DNA of 64,000 nt from Sphingobium arseniciresistens (GCA_029167225.1 JARFNK010000013.1:1-64000); one strand, 5' to 3'. Positions 8,497-18,506 are shown, counted from the stretch's first letter. Made by a program: numbers and translations. Notes: generated by a model not told the origin, from the sequence alone.

Positions 8497-8543
8497 CCCC
8501 TGTCCATATAGGTGGCATTAATGGCTCAAAACTGCGAAAAATG

Positions 8544-8620
8544 TGGTCGGGGAGAGAGGATTCGAACCTCCGGCCCCTGCCTCCCGAAGACAGTGCTCTA
8601 CCAGGCTGAGCTACTCCCCG
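8544..8620 (-). tRNA. tRNA-Pro, anticodon CGG
   Basis: Read on the minus strand, the sequence starts CGGGGAGTAGCTCAG, forms a 7-bp acceptor stem with CTCCCCG, and has an anticodon arm CTGTC-TTCGGGA-GGCAG that places CGG at positions 34-36. The T arm GGTTCGAATCC is standard and CCA is encoded (8544-8546). The decayed integrase ends just beyond its 3' end, so this gene is the probable integration target and has been kept intact by the element. Confidence 0.95.
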
Positions 8621-8745
8621 ACCGAGACGGATTCGCATGGCTGCGGTCCGTCAGGCAGGCGGCGGTCTATAGAGTCGGGTTTTCGATGTTGCAAGCGACC
8701 TTTCACGGCTTTTTTCATGGTCCGCTTTTCCGGGGGAGCGTGGAG
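8621..8745. other. Spacer between tRNA-Pro and the JAB gene
   Basis: No gene is seen. The tRNA promoter should lie in the part nearest 8621; no strong boxes stand out. Confidence 0.3.
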
Positions 8746-9213
8746 TCACATCAGGCCGTTTGCGCGGAAGCTGTAATGCCTGTCTCCGGCCCAGATGACA
8801 TGGTCGATCAACCGCAAACGTAGGGGGCGGAGCATGGCGCAGAGTGATCGCGTGACGACGATGTCGGTCTGGCTGGGGCGCGGATCGCCTGAGGGGTGGC
8901 TGTGCTGGAGGATCAAGAAACGCGCACCGAACACCAGCATGTCGCCCATCACAAGGCTCCAGTCAGGCGCCACGCCGTCCTCGCCGCCGGTGAACTGTCG
9001 GGACCCCAATGGCTGGAAATTGCCATCGAAATAGAGGGTCGCCGCATTTTCATATGCGCCATCGTGCCAAGGGTGATCGAGGCATGTCATGCCGGAAATC
9101 TGGTCATGTTCCCCAGATTCAGGCCAGCGGAGCCTGCGCCATTCCGCTTTGTAGTTTGGTCGAAAATGGATGAAGGGCGCGCTTCTCCGGATATTGAGGT
9201 CGAGTGGCAGCAT
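8746..9213 (-). CDS. RadC-like JAB (JAMM/MPN) domain protein
   Basis: Up to 155 residues with a JAMM motif, HSHPSGDPRPSQTD, fitting the pattern HxHx7SxxD that binds zinc in JAB isopeptidases and RadC proteins. The protein is a single-domain form without the helix-hairpin-helix region of classical RadC. The biochemical role of bacterial RadC-type proteins is unsettled. The start is uncertain: 9213 gives the longest form and 9090 is an in-frame alternative. It is divergent from thyA with about 150 bp between them. Confidence 0.75.
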   Translation of the reverse strand: MLPLDLNIRRSAPFIHFRPNYKAEWRRLRWPESGEHDQISGMTCLDHPWHDGAYENAATLYFDGNFQPLGSRQFTGGEDGVAPDWSLVMGDMLVFGARFLILQHSHPSGDPRPSQTDIVVTRSLCAMLRPLRLRLIDHVIWAGDRHYSFRANGLM

Positions 9214-9361
9214 CCGCAGCCTTGAATCTCGCTCAGGTGGCGCTAACGCTGAACCGGAGGATATGCCGGCGCCGTTCGTGACCGGCGGGGGGTGTCGCTG
9301 CCAGAAGGGCGGAATGCCTCCATCGGTTCTGCACCGAGAAACCAGACTGAGAGACCAGAAT

Positions 9362-10258
9362 ATGCGGCACCCGGAATATCAGTATCTCGATCTGCTTTCC
9401 CAGGTGATCGAGCATGGCGACGAGCGGCTCGATCGCACCGGTGTCGGAACGCGGTCCATTTTCGGGGCGATGGTACGCTTCAACATGTCGGACGGCACCG
9501 CCCCGATCCTCACGACAAAGCGCGTCTACTGGAAGACGGCGGTGAAAGAGATGCTGTGGTTCCTGACGGGCGGGACCAATATCCAGCCGCTGCTGCAGGA
9601 GAATGTCCGCATCTGGACGGACTGGCCACTTGCCGCCTATCGCCGCGAAACCGGCGAGGACATCGCTCAGGAGGATTTCGAGCAGCGGATCGTCGAGGAT
9701 GACGGCTTTGCCCGCAAATGGGGCGAACTGGGGCCGGTCTATGGCAAGCAGTGGCGCCGCTGGCTCGGCACGGACGGCCGCGAGCATGACCAGATCGCGA
9801 CGCTGATCGAGACGCTGCGCAACAATCCGGCGAGCCGGCGGATGCTCTTCCATGGCTGGAATGTCGCGGAACTGGGCGGCATGGCGCTGCCACCCTGCCA
9901 CATGGTCTATCAATATCATGTGACGTCGGACGGGCGCCTGAACTGCCTGCTGTTCCAGAGGTCGGTGGACCTGCTGCTGGGCGCGCCGTTCAATTTCACC
10001 GGCGCTGCGGCGCTTCTGCTCATGCTCGCGCAACAGGCGGACCTGCAGCCGGGCGAACTCATCTGGGTCGCCGGCGACGCGCATCTTTACCTCAATCACC
10101 TCGATCAGGCGCGCGAGCAGGTCCAGCGCGAGCCAAGGCCGTTCCCCAAGATACGGCTGACACGGCGCCCCGCGAGCATCGACGACTACCGGATCGAGGA
10201 TTTCGAGGTCGAAGGCTATGCGCCGCACGCCGCGATAAAGGCCGACGTGGCCGTCTGA
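9362..10258 (+). CDS. thyA: Thymidylate synthase
   Basis: A 298-residue ThyA that methylates dUMP to dTMP using 5,10-methylene-tetrahydrofolate in the cytoplasm. Visible landmarks are the N-terminal DRTGVGTRSIFG, the phosphate-binding arginines in PASRRMLFHGWN, the nucleophile cysteine in LPPCHMVYQYHV (about residue 178) and the GDAHLYLNHLDQ segment. The loop between residues 80 and 120 is somewhat longer than in E. coli. The start at 9362 matches the usual MRHPEYQYLDLL opening; the frame is open upstream but lacks ThyA-like sequence. It converges on ccoS with 16 bp between stops. Confidence 0.95.
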   Translation: MRHPEYQYLDLLSQVIEHGDERLDRTGVGTRSIFGAMVRFNMSDGTAPILTTKRVYWKTAVKEMLWFLTGGTNIQPLLQENVRIWTDWPLAAYRRETGEDIAQEDFEQRIVEDDGFARKWGELGPVYGKQWRRWLGTDGREHDQIATLIETLRNNPASRRMLFHGWNVAELGGMALPPCHMVYQYHVTSDGRLNCLLFQRSVDLLLGAPFNFTGAAALLLMLAQQADLQPGELIWVAGDAHLYLNHLDQAREQVQREPRPFPKIRLTRRPASIDDYRIEDFEVEGYAPHAAIKADVAV

Positions 10259-10274
10259 GGCAGGCTTCGGCGCG

Positions 10275-10445
10275 TCAGTCTGGTCGCTTGGCCGTACTCT
10301 GTGGCGCGTCCTCCTCGATGAGAATACGGAGCGCTGCGCCCTCCATGTCGTCGAACTGCCCCGCACGCAGAGCCCAGAAGAAGGCCGCGAGCCCCAGCAG
10401 GCCGAGGAAGAGGGCAATGGGGATCAGGAAGCTGAGGCCAATCAT
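10275..10445 (-). CDS. ccoS: cbb3 oxidase maturation protein CcoS
   Basis: A 56-residue single-span membrane protein beginning MIGLSFLIPIALFLGLLG and containing the family's GQFDDMEG motif. CcoS is needed for cofactor insertion into CcoN during cbb3 oxidase assembly. Its ATG overlaps the stop of ccoI as ATGA, placing it last in the ccoGHIS part of the operon. It was found by reading the frame directly. Confidence 0.9.
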   Translation of the reverse strand: MIGLSFLIPIALFLGLLGLAAFFWALRAGQFDDMEGAALRILIEEDAPQSTAKRPD

Positions 10446-12598
10446 TGTGCGGCACTCCGAAGGCGCAGAGCGTTGGCGACGACGATCAGGGAGGATCCTG
10501 ACATAGCGAGCGCCGCGACCAGCGGTGTGACCAGTCCGCCCAGGGCGAGCGGCACGGCCAGCACATTATAGCCGATCGCCAGCCCGAAATTCTGCTTCAC
10601 GATCCGCAGCGTCCGCCGCGCCGCGCGGATGGCGGCGGGGACGGGGGCAAGGCCGTCGCCCAGGAACACTGCGTCGGCCGCAAGCTGGCTGACGTCGCTC
10701 GCCGAGGACGGCGCCATGCTGGCATGGCCGGCAGCCAGCGCAGGGCCGTCGTTCAGGCCGTCACCCACCATCAGCACGTGCTCGCCGCTGTCTGTCAGGC
10801 GTTCGATCAGGGCCAGCTTGTCTTGCGGAAGCATGTTGCCGGTGGCGAGCAGGCGGGTTTCCCTGGCGACCGGTAGCAGCGCTTCGGGTCGATCGCCGCT
10901 GGCGATCATGGCTTTCAGGCCCATGGCCTTGAGTTCAGCGACCGCGGCAGAGGCGTCGGCGCGCAGGGCGTCTTCGAAGGTCAGCAGCACGGGGCGCACG
11001 CCCTCGCGCGAATATTCAGCGCACAGGCCGTGCCAGGCGACCGGATGAGCCGGGCGGCCCAGCCGCACCCAGTCGCGGCTGCAACAGGCATTGACACCAC
11101 TGCCGGGCGTTTCGCTGACGTCCCTGAGCGGAGCGGGCTGAATGCCGCGGGCCTGTAGCGCCCGGGTGAGTGCTGCGCTCAGCGGATGGCGGCTCGCCTG
11201 CGCAAGCGCGAGCACGATGGCTGCGTCCTTGTCATCCAGCAAATCGAGATTGCCGGGCTCGGGCCGGCCCAGCGTCAGCGTGCCGGTCTTGTCGAAGACG
11301 ATGGTGGTGGCTTCGGCTAAGCGCTCCAGCGCGGAACCGTCCTTCACCAGAACGCCGCGCCGCATCAACGCGCCGCAGGCCACCACCTGCGCGGCCGGAA
11401 CTGCCAGCCCAAGCGCGCATGGGCAGGTGATGAGGAGGACGGCGGTAGCGATCAGCAGCGACTGATGGATGCCGGCCCCGGCGATCATCCAGCCGATGAA
11501 ACCGAGCAGGGCGAGGGTGTGGACGGCGGGGGCATAGAGCCGTGCCGCGCGGTCGGCGATGCGGACATAGCGGGATTTGCCCTGTCCGGCCTCCTCCATC
11601 ATGCGCGCAATGTCGGCGATCAGCGTATCGCGCCCTGCGGCGGTCACGCGGACGGTGAGCGGCGCATCGATATTGAGCGCGCCGGCATGGACGGTCTGGC
11701 CCTGTGCAACCCGCCGCGGTGCGGCTTCCCCGGTCAGGAAGGACAGGTCGATGCTGCTGTCGCCGGTCAGGATCGTGCCGTCGGCGGCGAAGCGTTCCCC
11801 GGCGGCGACCTGCATCTCCATGCCGGGGCACAGGCCACGCGCTTCCACCCAGCGCCGGTGGCCGGCCTCGATCACCCATGCGCCCGGCGCGGTCTGCTTG
11901 AGCAGGGCGGCAACGCCCTCTCGCGCCTTGCCGCGCATCGCGCCGTCCATCCAGCGTCCGGCGAGCAGGAAGAAGAGTAGCATCACTGCGCCGTCGAACC
12001 AGGCATGGTGGCCGCGCGTGATGGTCTCATACAGGCTCATGCCCGTCGCCAGTAGCACGCCGATGCTGATCGGCACGTCCATATTGGTGCGCCCCTGCCG
12101 GAGCGCCGCGAAGGCGGAACGGAAGAAGGGCTGGCCGGCATAGGCGACCGTGGGCAGGGCGATCAGCGCCGAGAGCCAGTGGAACAACTCGCGCGTCGCG
12201 CCCGATGCGCCGGACCAGATGGCGACCGACAGTAGCATGATGTTCATCGCGGCAAAGCCCGCGACCGCGAGCGCGCGCAACAGCGTGCGGTTTTCGGCCG
12301 CCCCGGCGTCGATGCCGGGATCGGCCAGCAATTCCGCCTCGAATCCGATCCGCGCGATCGCGGCCTTGATGTCGGGGACGATCATCGCCGGATCATGGTC
12401 AATGCCGACGCGCTTTGCGGAAAAATTGACCCGCGCCGACATGACGCCGGGCACGGTCGCCAGGCCGTTTTCCAGCTTGGAAATACATCCCGCGCAATGC
12501 AGGCCGGGCACGGCGAACTCGCTATGGCCAAATGGGGGCGGTGCGTGGGTGTTGGAGGTGGGCATGGCCCCGCCGACCGTTGCGGTCATCATACCCAT
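10442..12598 (-). CDS. ccoI: Copper-exporting P1B ATPase CcoI/FixI
   Basis: A 718-residue P-type ATPase. It has an N-terminal heavy-metal domain with GLHCAGC (C35 and C38), eight hydrophobic helices, the membrane metal site TCPCALGLAVP (about residue 393), the phosphorylation motif FDKTGTLTLG (about 433) and the hinge GDGLNDGPAL. FixI-type pumps move copper towards the periplasm for insertion into the cbb3 oxidase rather than for general detoxification. Start and stop both overlap neighbours: ccoH upstream as TGATG and ccoS downstream as ATGA. Confidence 0.93.
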   Translation of the reverse strand: MGMMTATVGGAMPTSNTHAPPPFGHSEFAVPGLHCAGCISKLENGLATVPGVMSARVNFSAKRVGIDHDPAMIVPDIKAAIARIGFEAELLADPGIDAGAAENRTLLRALAVAGFAAMNIMLLSVAIWSGASGATRELFHWLSALIALPTVAYAGQPFFRSAFAALRQGRTNMDVPISIGVLLATGMSLYETITRGHHAWFDGAVMLLFFLLAGRWMDGAMRGKAREGVAALLKQTAPGAWVIEAGHRRWVEARGLCPGMEMQVAAGERFAADGTILTGDSSIDLSFLTGEAAPRRVAQGQTVHAGALNIDAPLTVRVTAAGRDTLIADIARMMEEAGQGKSRYVRIADRAARLYAPAVHTLALLGFIGWMIAGAGIHQSLLIATAVLLITCPCALGLAVPAAQVVACGALMRRGVLVKDGSALERLAEATTIVFDKTGTLTLGRPEPGNLDLLDDKDAAIVLALAQASRHPLSAALTRALQARGIQPAPLRDVSETPGSGVNACCSRDWVRLGRPAHPVAWHGLCAEYSREGVRPVLLTFEDALRADASAAVAELKAMGLKAMIASGDRPEALLPVARETRLLATGNMLPQDKLALIERLTDSGEHVLMVGDGLNDGPALAAGHASMAPSSASDVSQLAADAVFLGDGLAPVPAAIRAARRTLRIVKQNFGLAIGYNVLAVPLALGGLVTPLVAALAMSGSSLIVVANALRLRSAAQ

Positions 12599-13119
12599 CA
12601 GCGGACATCCTCGATCAAGCGCTTGTCATGGCCCTGCGCGGTGATCGTCCAGTGGACGGTCCAGCGGCCGGCGGGCAGCGCGACCGTGCTGCGGTAGATG
12701 CCCGGCGCCGTGGCGACGAAACGCAGCGCGATATTGTCGATCCGGCCAAGCGGATGGATCGCCGTGGCACTGACGATCCCACCGAGGATCGGGGCGCCCT
12801 TCTCGTCGTTCAGGGTCAGGCGGAGATGACCGTCATCCTCGCGGACGATGCGCTGGTGCCAGCCCAGCGCATCCTGATCGCGCGCCTGCTTCAGCCAGCC
12901 GTTGAATTCCTGGCTGGCGACATAGCTGTTATCGACCACGATGCCGCCAAAGCTCCCCACGGCGACGCTTGCCATATAGACGTTGACCGCGATCACCACG
13001 CCGAAGAAGGCGATGAAGATGCCGAGCACATGCCAGCCCTTCAGGCGAAAGGATGGCGGCGTCGAGGCGTCCGTCGCATGGGGCGCTTGAGGCATGGGGT
13101 GTTTCATGGCGTATTTCAT
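12598..13119 (-). CDS. ccoH: cbb3 oxidase assembly protein CcoH/FixH
   Basis: A 173-residue protein with one N-terminal membrane span (GWHVLGIFIAFFGVVIAVNV) and a periplasmic FixH domain (SYVASQEFNGWLKQA, later PLGRIDNIALRF). CcoH interacts with CcoN and the complex during assembly. The start at 13119 overlaps the ccoG stop as ATGA; a second in-frame ATG at 13107 is possible. Confidence 0.88.
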   Translation of the reverse strand: MKYAMKHPMPQAPHATDASTPPSFRLKGWHVLGIFIAFFGVVIAVNVYMASVAVGSFGGIVVDNSYVASQEFNGWLKQARDQDALGWHQRIVREDDGHLRLTLNDEKGAPILGGIVSATAIHPLGRIDNIALRFVATAPGIYRSTVALPAGRWTVHWTITAQGHDKRLIEDVR

Positions 13120-14549
13120 GGCTGGGGCCTTTCGAAACTGGCCGGCTCGCTGTCGGTGCCGCCCTCTTTGTCTTGCGCGCGGATGGTGAAGCTGAAGTCC
13201 TGCCGATGTGCGCCGGCGGCGGGCGCTGCCACGAAGACGCGCAGCTTGGCGACGCTGTCGGCGGGCACGGTGGTGTTGAGCGTCGGCGCGGCGCCTTCGC
13301 GCGTGCCCTCGTCGGTCCACATCTGCGCGCCCAGCAGGCCAGCGATGCCGATCTGCATCGGGCGCGGCCGGGCCTCCATGTTGCGCAGCTTCACCGTATA
13401 GGCGTTGCGGATATCGCCGTCGGAGAGGCGCACGAAAATGGGGTTCCTGTCCTGTTGTGCGGCAATGTCTATGCGGGTGCGCGAGCCCAGCGCGAACAGC
13501 ATCGCAAGCCCGATGGCGCTCCAGATGCTGAGATAGACGAGCGTGCGGACATGCAGCAGCGAACGGATGACGGAACGCGGCGGCTTGCCGGCCATCTCCG
13601 CCTTCGCGTCATCCTCCGTGCAATAGTCGATCAGCCCGCGGGCGCGGCCGACCTGGCCCATCACCCGGTCGCAGGCGTCGATGCACAGCGCGCAGGTGAT
13701 GCAGCCAATCTGCGGCCCTTCGCGGATGTCGATGCCGGTCGGGCAGACGGCGACGCACTGGTCGCAATCCACGCAGTCGCCGAACGTGCCTGGATTGGCT
13801 AGCGCCTTCTTCAGGCTGCCGCGCATTTCGCCGCGCCAGTGCTTGTAGGTGACGACCAGCGACTTCTCGTCGAGCATCGCGGTCTGGATGCGGGGCCATG
13901 GGCACATATAGATGCACACCTGTTCCCGCATGAAGCCGCCGAGGATGAAGGTGGTGGCGGTGAGTAGGGCGACGGTGCCATAGGCGACGGGCGCCGCGCC
14001 GCCGGTCCAGAAGGCGTGCTGGAGCGTCGGCGCATCGGCGAAGTAGAAGATCCAAGCGCCGCCGGTGCAGAAGGCGATCAGCAGCCAGACGGCCCATTTC
14101 GCGAGGCGCCGGCTGATCTTGGCGGCGCCCCATGGCGCCTTGGCGAGGCGGATCTGGGCGTTGCGGTCGCCGTCGATGAAGCGCTCTACATGCTGGTAAA
14201 GGTCGGTCCACACCGTCTGCGGGCAGGCATAGCCGCACCACGCCCGGCCCACCGCCGAGGTGACGAGGAACAGCCCGATGCCCGCCATGATGAGCAGGCC
14301 AGCCACATAGTAGAATTCTTGCGGCCAGATCTCGATCGCGAACATGTAGAAGCGGCGATGGGCAAGATCGATGAGCACCGCTTGATCGGGGGCATAGGGG
14401 CCGCGATCCCACCGGATCCACGGCGTCACCCAGTAGATGGCGAGGGTGATCGCCATGATCGCCCATTTCAGGCGACGATAGAAGCCGTCGATCGCCTTGG
14501 GATAAACGCCCTTGCGCTTTTCGTAGAGGGAGAGGGGAGGGGCGTTCAT
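13116..14549 (-). CDS. ccoG: cbb3 oxidase assembly ferredoxin-type protein CcoG/FixG
   Basis: A 477-residue membrane protein with several N-terminal helices, two [4Fe-4S] motifs (CVDCDQCVAVCPTGID and CITCALCIDACDRVMGQ, about residues 258-300), a further membrane span and a C-terminal immunoglobulin-like FixG domain. CcoG (RdxA/FixG) is proposed to reduce copper for delivery to the oxidase. It follows ccoP after a gap of about 125 bp and overlaps ccoH. Confidence 0.92.
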   Translation of the reverse strand: MNAPPLSLYEKRKGVYPKAIDGFYRRLKWAIMAITLAIYWVTPWIRWDRGPYAPDQAVLIDLAHRRFYMFAIEIWPQEFYYVAGLLIMAGIGLFLVTSAVGRAWCGYACPQTVWTDLYQHVERFIDGDRNAQIRLAKAPWGAAKISRRLAKWAVWLLIAFCTGGAWIFYFADAPTLQHAFWTGGAAPVAYGTVALLTATTFILGGFMREQVCIYMCPWPRIQTAMLDEKSLVVTYKHWRGEMRGSLKKALANPGTFGDCVDCDQCVAVCPTGIDIREGPQIGCITCALCIDACDRVMGQVGRARGLIDYCTEDDAKAEMAGKPPRSVIRSLLHVRTLVYLSIWSAIGLAMLFALGSRTRIDIAAQQDRNPIFVRLSDGDIRNAYTVKLRNMEARPRPMQIGIAGLLGAQMWTDEGTREGAAPTLNTTVPADSVAKLRVFVAAPAAGAHRQDFSFTIRAQDKEGGTDSEPASFERPQP

Positions 14550-14675
14550 GAGCGGGGCTCGTCCATGTTCGATCCGTTCCCGACCCCGTTCAGGCTGAGC
14601 GTGGCGAAGCTCCGCTCTTCTGCCTGCAGAAAGCGGCGGCCCTTCGACACGCTCGACCCGAATGGCGCTTGCGGA

Positions 14676-15617
14676 TCAGGGTTTGGCATTGTTGCCCGCC
14701 GCGGCGCTTGCGTCCGCCACCGCGACTGCCACCGGCGTAGCCTCGCCGCCGCCAAGGCCGTGGACATAGGCGGCCAGCATCCGGATGGTGGCTGTGTCCA
14801 GCTTGTCGTCCCAGCGCGGCATCACGCCCTGATGGCTGTTCCACACCGTCTGCCGGATGTTTTGCGCGTCGCCGCCATAGAGCCAGATGCCGTCGGTCAG
14901 CTTGGGTGCGCCCACGGTGCGGCCACCCATGCCTTGAGGGCCATGGCAGACCGCGCAATTGTCGGCGAAGACCTGCGCGCCCCGCCGCGCGGCGGCTCCG
15001 GCCTTGTCCTGATGGCTGATCGCGCGGACATAGGCGACGACATCGTCCACCTGCGCCCGCTGGAGCAGCTGGTCGCGGCCGAAGGCGGGCATCATGGACA
15101 CGCGCGTTTCGGCGTGGCCCGGGTTGCGGATGCCATGGGTGATGGTGGTCTCGATGGTCTTGAGGTCACCGCCCCACAGCCAGTCGTCGTCGTTGAGATT
15201 GGGATAGCCCGTCGATCCCGCCGCACCAGACCCGTGGCACTGCACGCAATGGACCTTGAAGGTCGCGCGACCGCCCTCGATCGCTGCCTGCATCAGCTGG
15301 GCATTGCCGGGCAGGGCCGTGATGTCGGTGGCGGCGATCGCCTTGCGGATCGGCGCCATGCGCGCTTCCTGCGCGGCCAGTTCCTTGTCCAGCGAGCCGC
15401 GGCTCGACCAGCCGAGCAGGCCGCGCGTATAGTCATGCATCATCGGGAGTGCCGGATAGGCCACGACATAGCCGATGGCGAAGACGATGGTCGCGTAGAA
15501 GGTCCATAGCCACCAGCGGGGCAGCGGTGTGTCGAGTTCCTCGATACCATCCCATTCATGGCCCATGGTGGAGGTGCCGGTGGCCTCGTCCACCTTCTTC
15601 TTGGTCGGATCAGCCAT
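14676..15617 (-). CDS. ccoP: cbb3 oxidase diheme cytochrome c subunit CcoP
   Basis: A 313-residue subunit III with one N-terminal membrane span (PRWWLWTFYATIVFAIGYVV) and two heme c sites, CVQCH and CAVCH, each followed downstream by an axial methionine region (MMPAFG and VMPRWDD). It passes electrons from the bc1 pool to CcoO and CcoN in the periplasm. The start at 15617 (MADPTKKK) lies just inside the end of ccoQ. The alanine-rich tail is variable. Confidence 0.94.
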   Translation of the reverse strand: MADPTKKKVDEATGTSTMGHEWDGIEELDTPLPRWWLWTFYATIVFAIGYVVAYPALPMMHDYTRGLLGWSSRGSLDKELAAQEARMAPIRKAIAATDITALPGNAQLMQAAIEGGRATFKVHCVQCHGSGAAGSTGYPNLNDDDWLWGGDLKTIETTITHGIRNPGHAETRVSMMPAFGRDQLLQRAQVDDVVAYVRAISHQDKAGAAARRGAQVFADNCAVCHGPQGMGGRTVGAPKLTDGIWLYGGDAQNIRQTVWNSHQGVMPRWDDKLDTATIRMLAAYVHGLGGGEATPVAVAVADASAAAGNNAKP

Positions 15618-15786
15618 GTTCGGCCTCCCTGTTCTCATGATCGGTGTCGAAGATCATCGTCGCGGCGCTGCCGCTGCGATGGCGGGCGCCGGGGCGGAAA
15701 TGCCAGCCGACGAGGACCGCATAGGATAGGCCCATGAAGACGAGCCCCCAGCTGTCGGCGAAATGCCTGAGCGCGTCGTAGCTCAT
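15610..15786 (-). CDS. ccoQ: cbb3 oxidase small subunit CcoQ
   Basis: A 58-residue single-span protein beginning [19 protein letters not shown]. It has the typical FixQ size and place between ccoO and ccoP. It overlaps the ccoO stop as ATGA and the ccoP start by 8 bp. CcoQ stabilises the complex. It was found by reading the frame directly. Confidence 0.9.
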   Translation of the reverse strand: MSYDALRHFADSWGLVFMGLSYAVLVGWHFRPGARHRSGSAATMIFDTDHENREAEHG

Positions 15787-16529
15787 TGCGGCTTCTCCTG
15801 TGCGGCGGCGGCGTTGGTATCGACCAGCGTGCCGAGCATCTGGAGATAGGCGACGAGCGCATCCATCTCGGTCAGCTTGCTGGGGTCGCCGTCGAAGTCC
15901 CGGACCTGCGCCTTGGGATAGCGCTTGAGGAGGGCGGCGGTGTCTGCGTTCGGGTCCGCCTGCGCCTTCAGGTCGTCATTGGCGGCGGCGATCTCTTCCT
16001 TGCTGTAGGGCACGCCGACGCGGGTCAGGGCGGTCAGGTGCTGCGTCATGTCGCCCGCCTTCAGCTCGCGCTCGGCGAGGAAGGGGTAGGTCGGCATGAT
16101 CGATTCCGGCACGACGGCGCGCGGATCCTTCAGATGCTGGACATGCCATTCGTCGGAATATTTGCCGCCGACGCGCGCGATGTCCGGCCCGGTGCGCTTG
16201 GATCCCCATTGGAATGGGTGGTCGTACATGCTCTCCGCTGCCAGGCTGTAATGGCCGTAGCGTTCCGTCTCGTCGCGGAAGGGGCGGATCATCTGGCTGT
16301 GGCAATTGTAGCAGCCCTCGCGGATGTAGATGTTCCGGCCCGCCAGTTCGAGCGGGGTATAGGGGCGCACGCCCTCCACCTTCTCGATGGTGCTGTCGAT
16401 CCAGAACAGCGGCGCGATCTCCACGATGCCGCCAATGGCCACGACGATCAGCGACGCGATGCCGAGCAGCGAGATATTCCGCTCCAGCTTGCCGTGATCG
16501 AAGAATTTGCCCTTTGATTGTTCAGTCAT
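15783..16529 (-). CDS. ccoO: cbb3 oxidase monoheme cytochrome c subunit CcoO
   Basis: A 248-residue subunit II with one membrane span near the N-terminus and a single heme c site, CYNCHSQM, followed by the conserved [16 protein letters not shown] and the axial methionine region MPTYPFL. It accepts electrons from CcoP for the catalytic subunit. It lies 78 bp after ccoN in the same operon. Confidence 0.95.
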   Translation of the reverse strand: MTEQSKGKFFDHGKLERNISLLGIASLIVVAIGGIVEIAPLFWIDSTIEKVEGVRPYTPLELAGRNIYIREGCYNCHSQMIRPFRDETERYGHYSLAAESMYDHPFQWGSKRTGPDIARVGGKYSDEWHVQHLKDPRAVVPESIMPTYPFLAERELKAGDMTQHLTALTRVGVPYSKEEIAAANDDLKAQADPNADTAALLKRYPKAQVRDFDGDPSKLTEMDALVAYLQMLGTLVDTNAAAAQEKPQ

Positions 16530-16607
16530 TCTCTGGTCCTCGGAAGGAGGCCTGCCTTCCGTTCGGGGCCAGCGCGACAGGCTGGGTCCGAACGGAGAAG
16601 AGGCAGC

Positions 16608-18266
16608 TCATGCAGGCTGGGTTGCGATCAGCGGACGGTCGGCCGCTGGATCATAGGCGGCGTCCCGCATCGGCTTCTCCTCCCGGAGCCTGCCGGCGAT
16701 GGTCATGCCGATGTTGACCGCCATGATGATCGCACCGGCGAGGTAGAGCAGGCCGCCCGCCGCGCGGATCAGGTACATCGGGAACATCGCGCTCACGACT
16801 TCCGAGAAGGCGTAGACGAGGTAGCCGTCGCTCCCATATTCGCGCCACATCAGGCCCTGCATGATGCCAGCGACCCACATGGCGGCGGCGTAGAGCACGA
16901 TGCCCACGGTCGCGCACCAGAAATGCCAGTTCACCATCCGCAGCGAGTAGAGCCGCTGGCGGTTCCACAGGCGCGGCGTCAGATAATAGAGGCAGGCGAA
17001 GGTGATGAGCCCGTTCCAGCCAAGCGCGCCGCTATGGACGTGGCCGATGGTCCAGTCGGTATAGTGCGACAGGCTGTTGACCGACTTGATCGACATCATC
17101 GGCCCCTCGAAGGTGCTCATGCCGTAGAAGGCGAGCGCCATCACCATCATGCGGATGATCGGATCGGTGCGGATCTTGTCCCATGCGCCGTTCAGCGTCA
17201 TCAGGCCGTTGATCATGCCGCCCCAGCTGGGCATCCACAGCATGATCGAGAAGACCATGCCCAGCGTCTGCGCCCAGTCGGGCAGGGCGGTGTAGTGCAG
17301 ATGGTGCGGACCCGCCCAGATGTAGAGGAAGATCAGCGACCAGAAGTGGATGATCGACAGGCGATAGCTGTAGACCGGCCGTTCCGCCTGCTTGGGCACG
17401 AAATAATACATCATCGCCAGGAAGCCGGCGGTCAGGAAGAAACCCACGGCATTATGGCCGTACCACCACTGGGTCAGCGCATCCTGCACGCCGGCAAAGG
17501 CGCTGTAGCTCTTCGACCCCAGCAGGCTGACCGGCATCGACAGGTTGTTGACGATGTGCAGCATCGCGATGGTCAGGATGAAGCTCAAATAGAACCAGTT
17601 CGCCACATAGATATGCGGCTCGCTGCGCTTCAGGATGGTGCCGCCGAAGACGACGAGATAGGCGACCCAGACGATCGTCAGCCACAGGTCGACATACCAT
17701 TCGGGCTCGGCATATTCCTTGCCCTCGGTAATGCCCATCAGATAGCCGGTCGCCGCCAGCACGATGAACAGCTGATAGCCCCAGAAGACGAAGCGGGCGA
17801 GCGCGGGAAAGGCGAGCCGGGCGCGGCAGGTGCGCTGCACCACGTAGAAGCTGGTCGCGATCAGCGCGTTGCCGCCAAAGGCGAAGATCACCGCCGACGT
17901 GTGAAGAGGGCGCAAGCGGCCGAAGCTGGTATATTCAAAGCCCAGGTTCAGCGCCGGAAAGGCCAGCTGCAGCGCGATGTAGAGGCCGGCGAGAAACCCC
18001 GCGAGCCCCCAGAAGACGGTCGCGATCACGCCCCAGCGGATCGGATCGTCATCATATTGGCCTTGGTCGGCCGGCATCTGGAGCAGCCCGCGTGCCAGAC
18101 CCCGATAATCCGCGCCCCGCATCGCCACGATCGCTACCAGCATCGCCGCCGCGGCGACGATGCCCATATGCACCGCAAAACCGCTGTCGACGGCGAAGAC
18201 GGCGGCCAAGAACGCCGCCACCGCCAGGGCGAACCAACCGCCCGACTTCATCACCAGCTTTTCCAT
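16608..18266 (-). CDS. ccoN: cbb3 cytochrome c oxidase catalytic subunit CcoN
   Basis: A 552-residue heme-copper oxidase subunit I of the cbb3 class with about fourteen helices. Conserved segments include the low-spin heme histidine region [15 protein letters not shown], the [13 protein letters not shown] copper-B/tyrosine segment and [16 protein letters not shown]. It reduces oxygen with high affinity under microoxic conditions. It is the first gene of ccoNOQP-GHIS; the 58-107 bp upstream hold a perfect FNR box and a FixJ-like box. Confidence 0.97.
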   Translation of the reverse strand: MEKLVMKSGGWFALAVAAFLAAVFAVDSGFAVHMGIVAAAAMLVAIVAMRGADYRGLARGLLQMPADQGQYDDDPIRWGVIATVFWGLAGFLAGLYIALQLAFPALNLGFEYTSFGRLRPLHTSAVIFAFGGNALIATSFYVVQRTCRARLAFPALARFVFWGYQLFIVLAATGYLMGITEGKEYAEPEWYVDLWLTIVWVAYLVVFGGTILKRSEPHIYVANWFYLSFILTIAMLHIVNNLSMPVSLLGSKSYSAFAGVQDALTQWWYGHNAVGFFLTAGFLAMMYYFVPKQAERPVYSYRLSIIHFWSLIFLYIWAGPHHLHYTALPDWAQTLGMVFSIMLWMPSWGGMINGLMTLNGAWDKIRTDPIIRMMVMALAFYGMSTFEGPMMSIKSVNSLSHYTDWTIGHVHSGALGWNGLITFACLYYLTPRLWNRQRLYSLRMVNWHFWCATVGIVLYAAAMWVAGIMQGLMWREYGSDGYLVYAFSEVVSAMFPMYLIRAAGGLLYLAGAIIMAVNIGMTIAGRLREEKPMRDAAYDPAADRPLIATQPA

Positions 18267-18323
18267 AAATGTCCCCGCTTTGACCTTTGCGGCGGTTCAT
18301 GCTGTGCCCGCCCGGTCATGGCA

Positions 18324-18337
18324 TTGACCTCTGTCAA
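18324..18337. promoter_or_regulatory. FNR/FixK box upstream of ccoN
   Basis: TTGACCTCTGTCAA is a perfect match to the FNR-type consensus TTGA-N6-TCAA and extends to TTGAC-N4-GTCAA. It lies 58 bp before the ccoN start, suitable for class II activation by the adjacent FNR-type regulator, whose recognition helix carries the ETVSR residues that read TTGA. Confidence 0.88.
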
Positions 18338-18356
18338 AAGCGGCGAAACGGGTCTT

Positions 18357-18373
18357 TACGGAAATATCCCTAG
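18357..18373. promoter_or_regulatory. FixJ-like box upstream of ccoN
   Basis: TACGGAAATATCCCTAG followed by GAAATGGGC resembles the sequence before fnrL at 19319-19332 (GTAATTGTCCCTAA then ATGGGC) and the rhizobial FixJ target GTAATTTCCCTTA. Assignment is by similarity only. Confidence 0.4.
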
Positions 18374-18506
18374 GAAATGGGCCAGGATTTTCGCCGTCGG
18401 GATGGCGACGAGAAAGGCGCCGGAAAGGCCATGCCGGATAAGCAATTGTGCCGCCCGTTCGCCTTTCCGCCGCTCGTCTCCAGCGCTGTTTGCAGGCCTT
18501 CCGGAA

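Noticed and set aside
1-8543. Second copy of the tRNA-Pro 3' end as the left attachment site
   Set aside because: Not found in the window on reading; the left boundary is probably outside.
14016-15509. 497-codon open frame on the plus strand
   Set aside because: It is antisense to ccoP and ccoG.
18275-18290. TTGACCTTTG as a second FNR box
   Set aside because: Only one half site matches; no TCAA at the right spacing.
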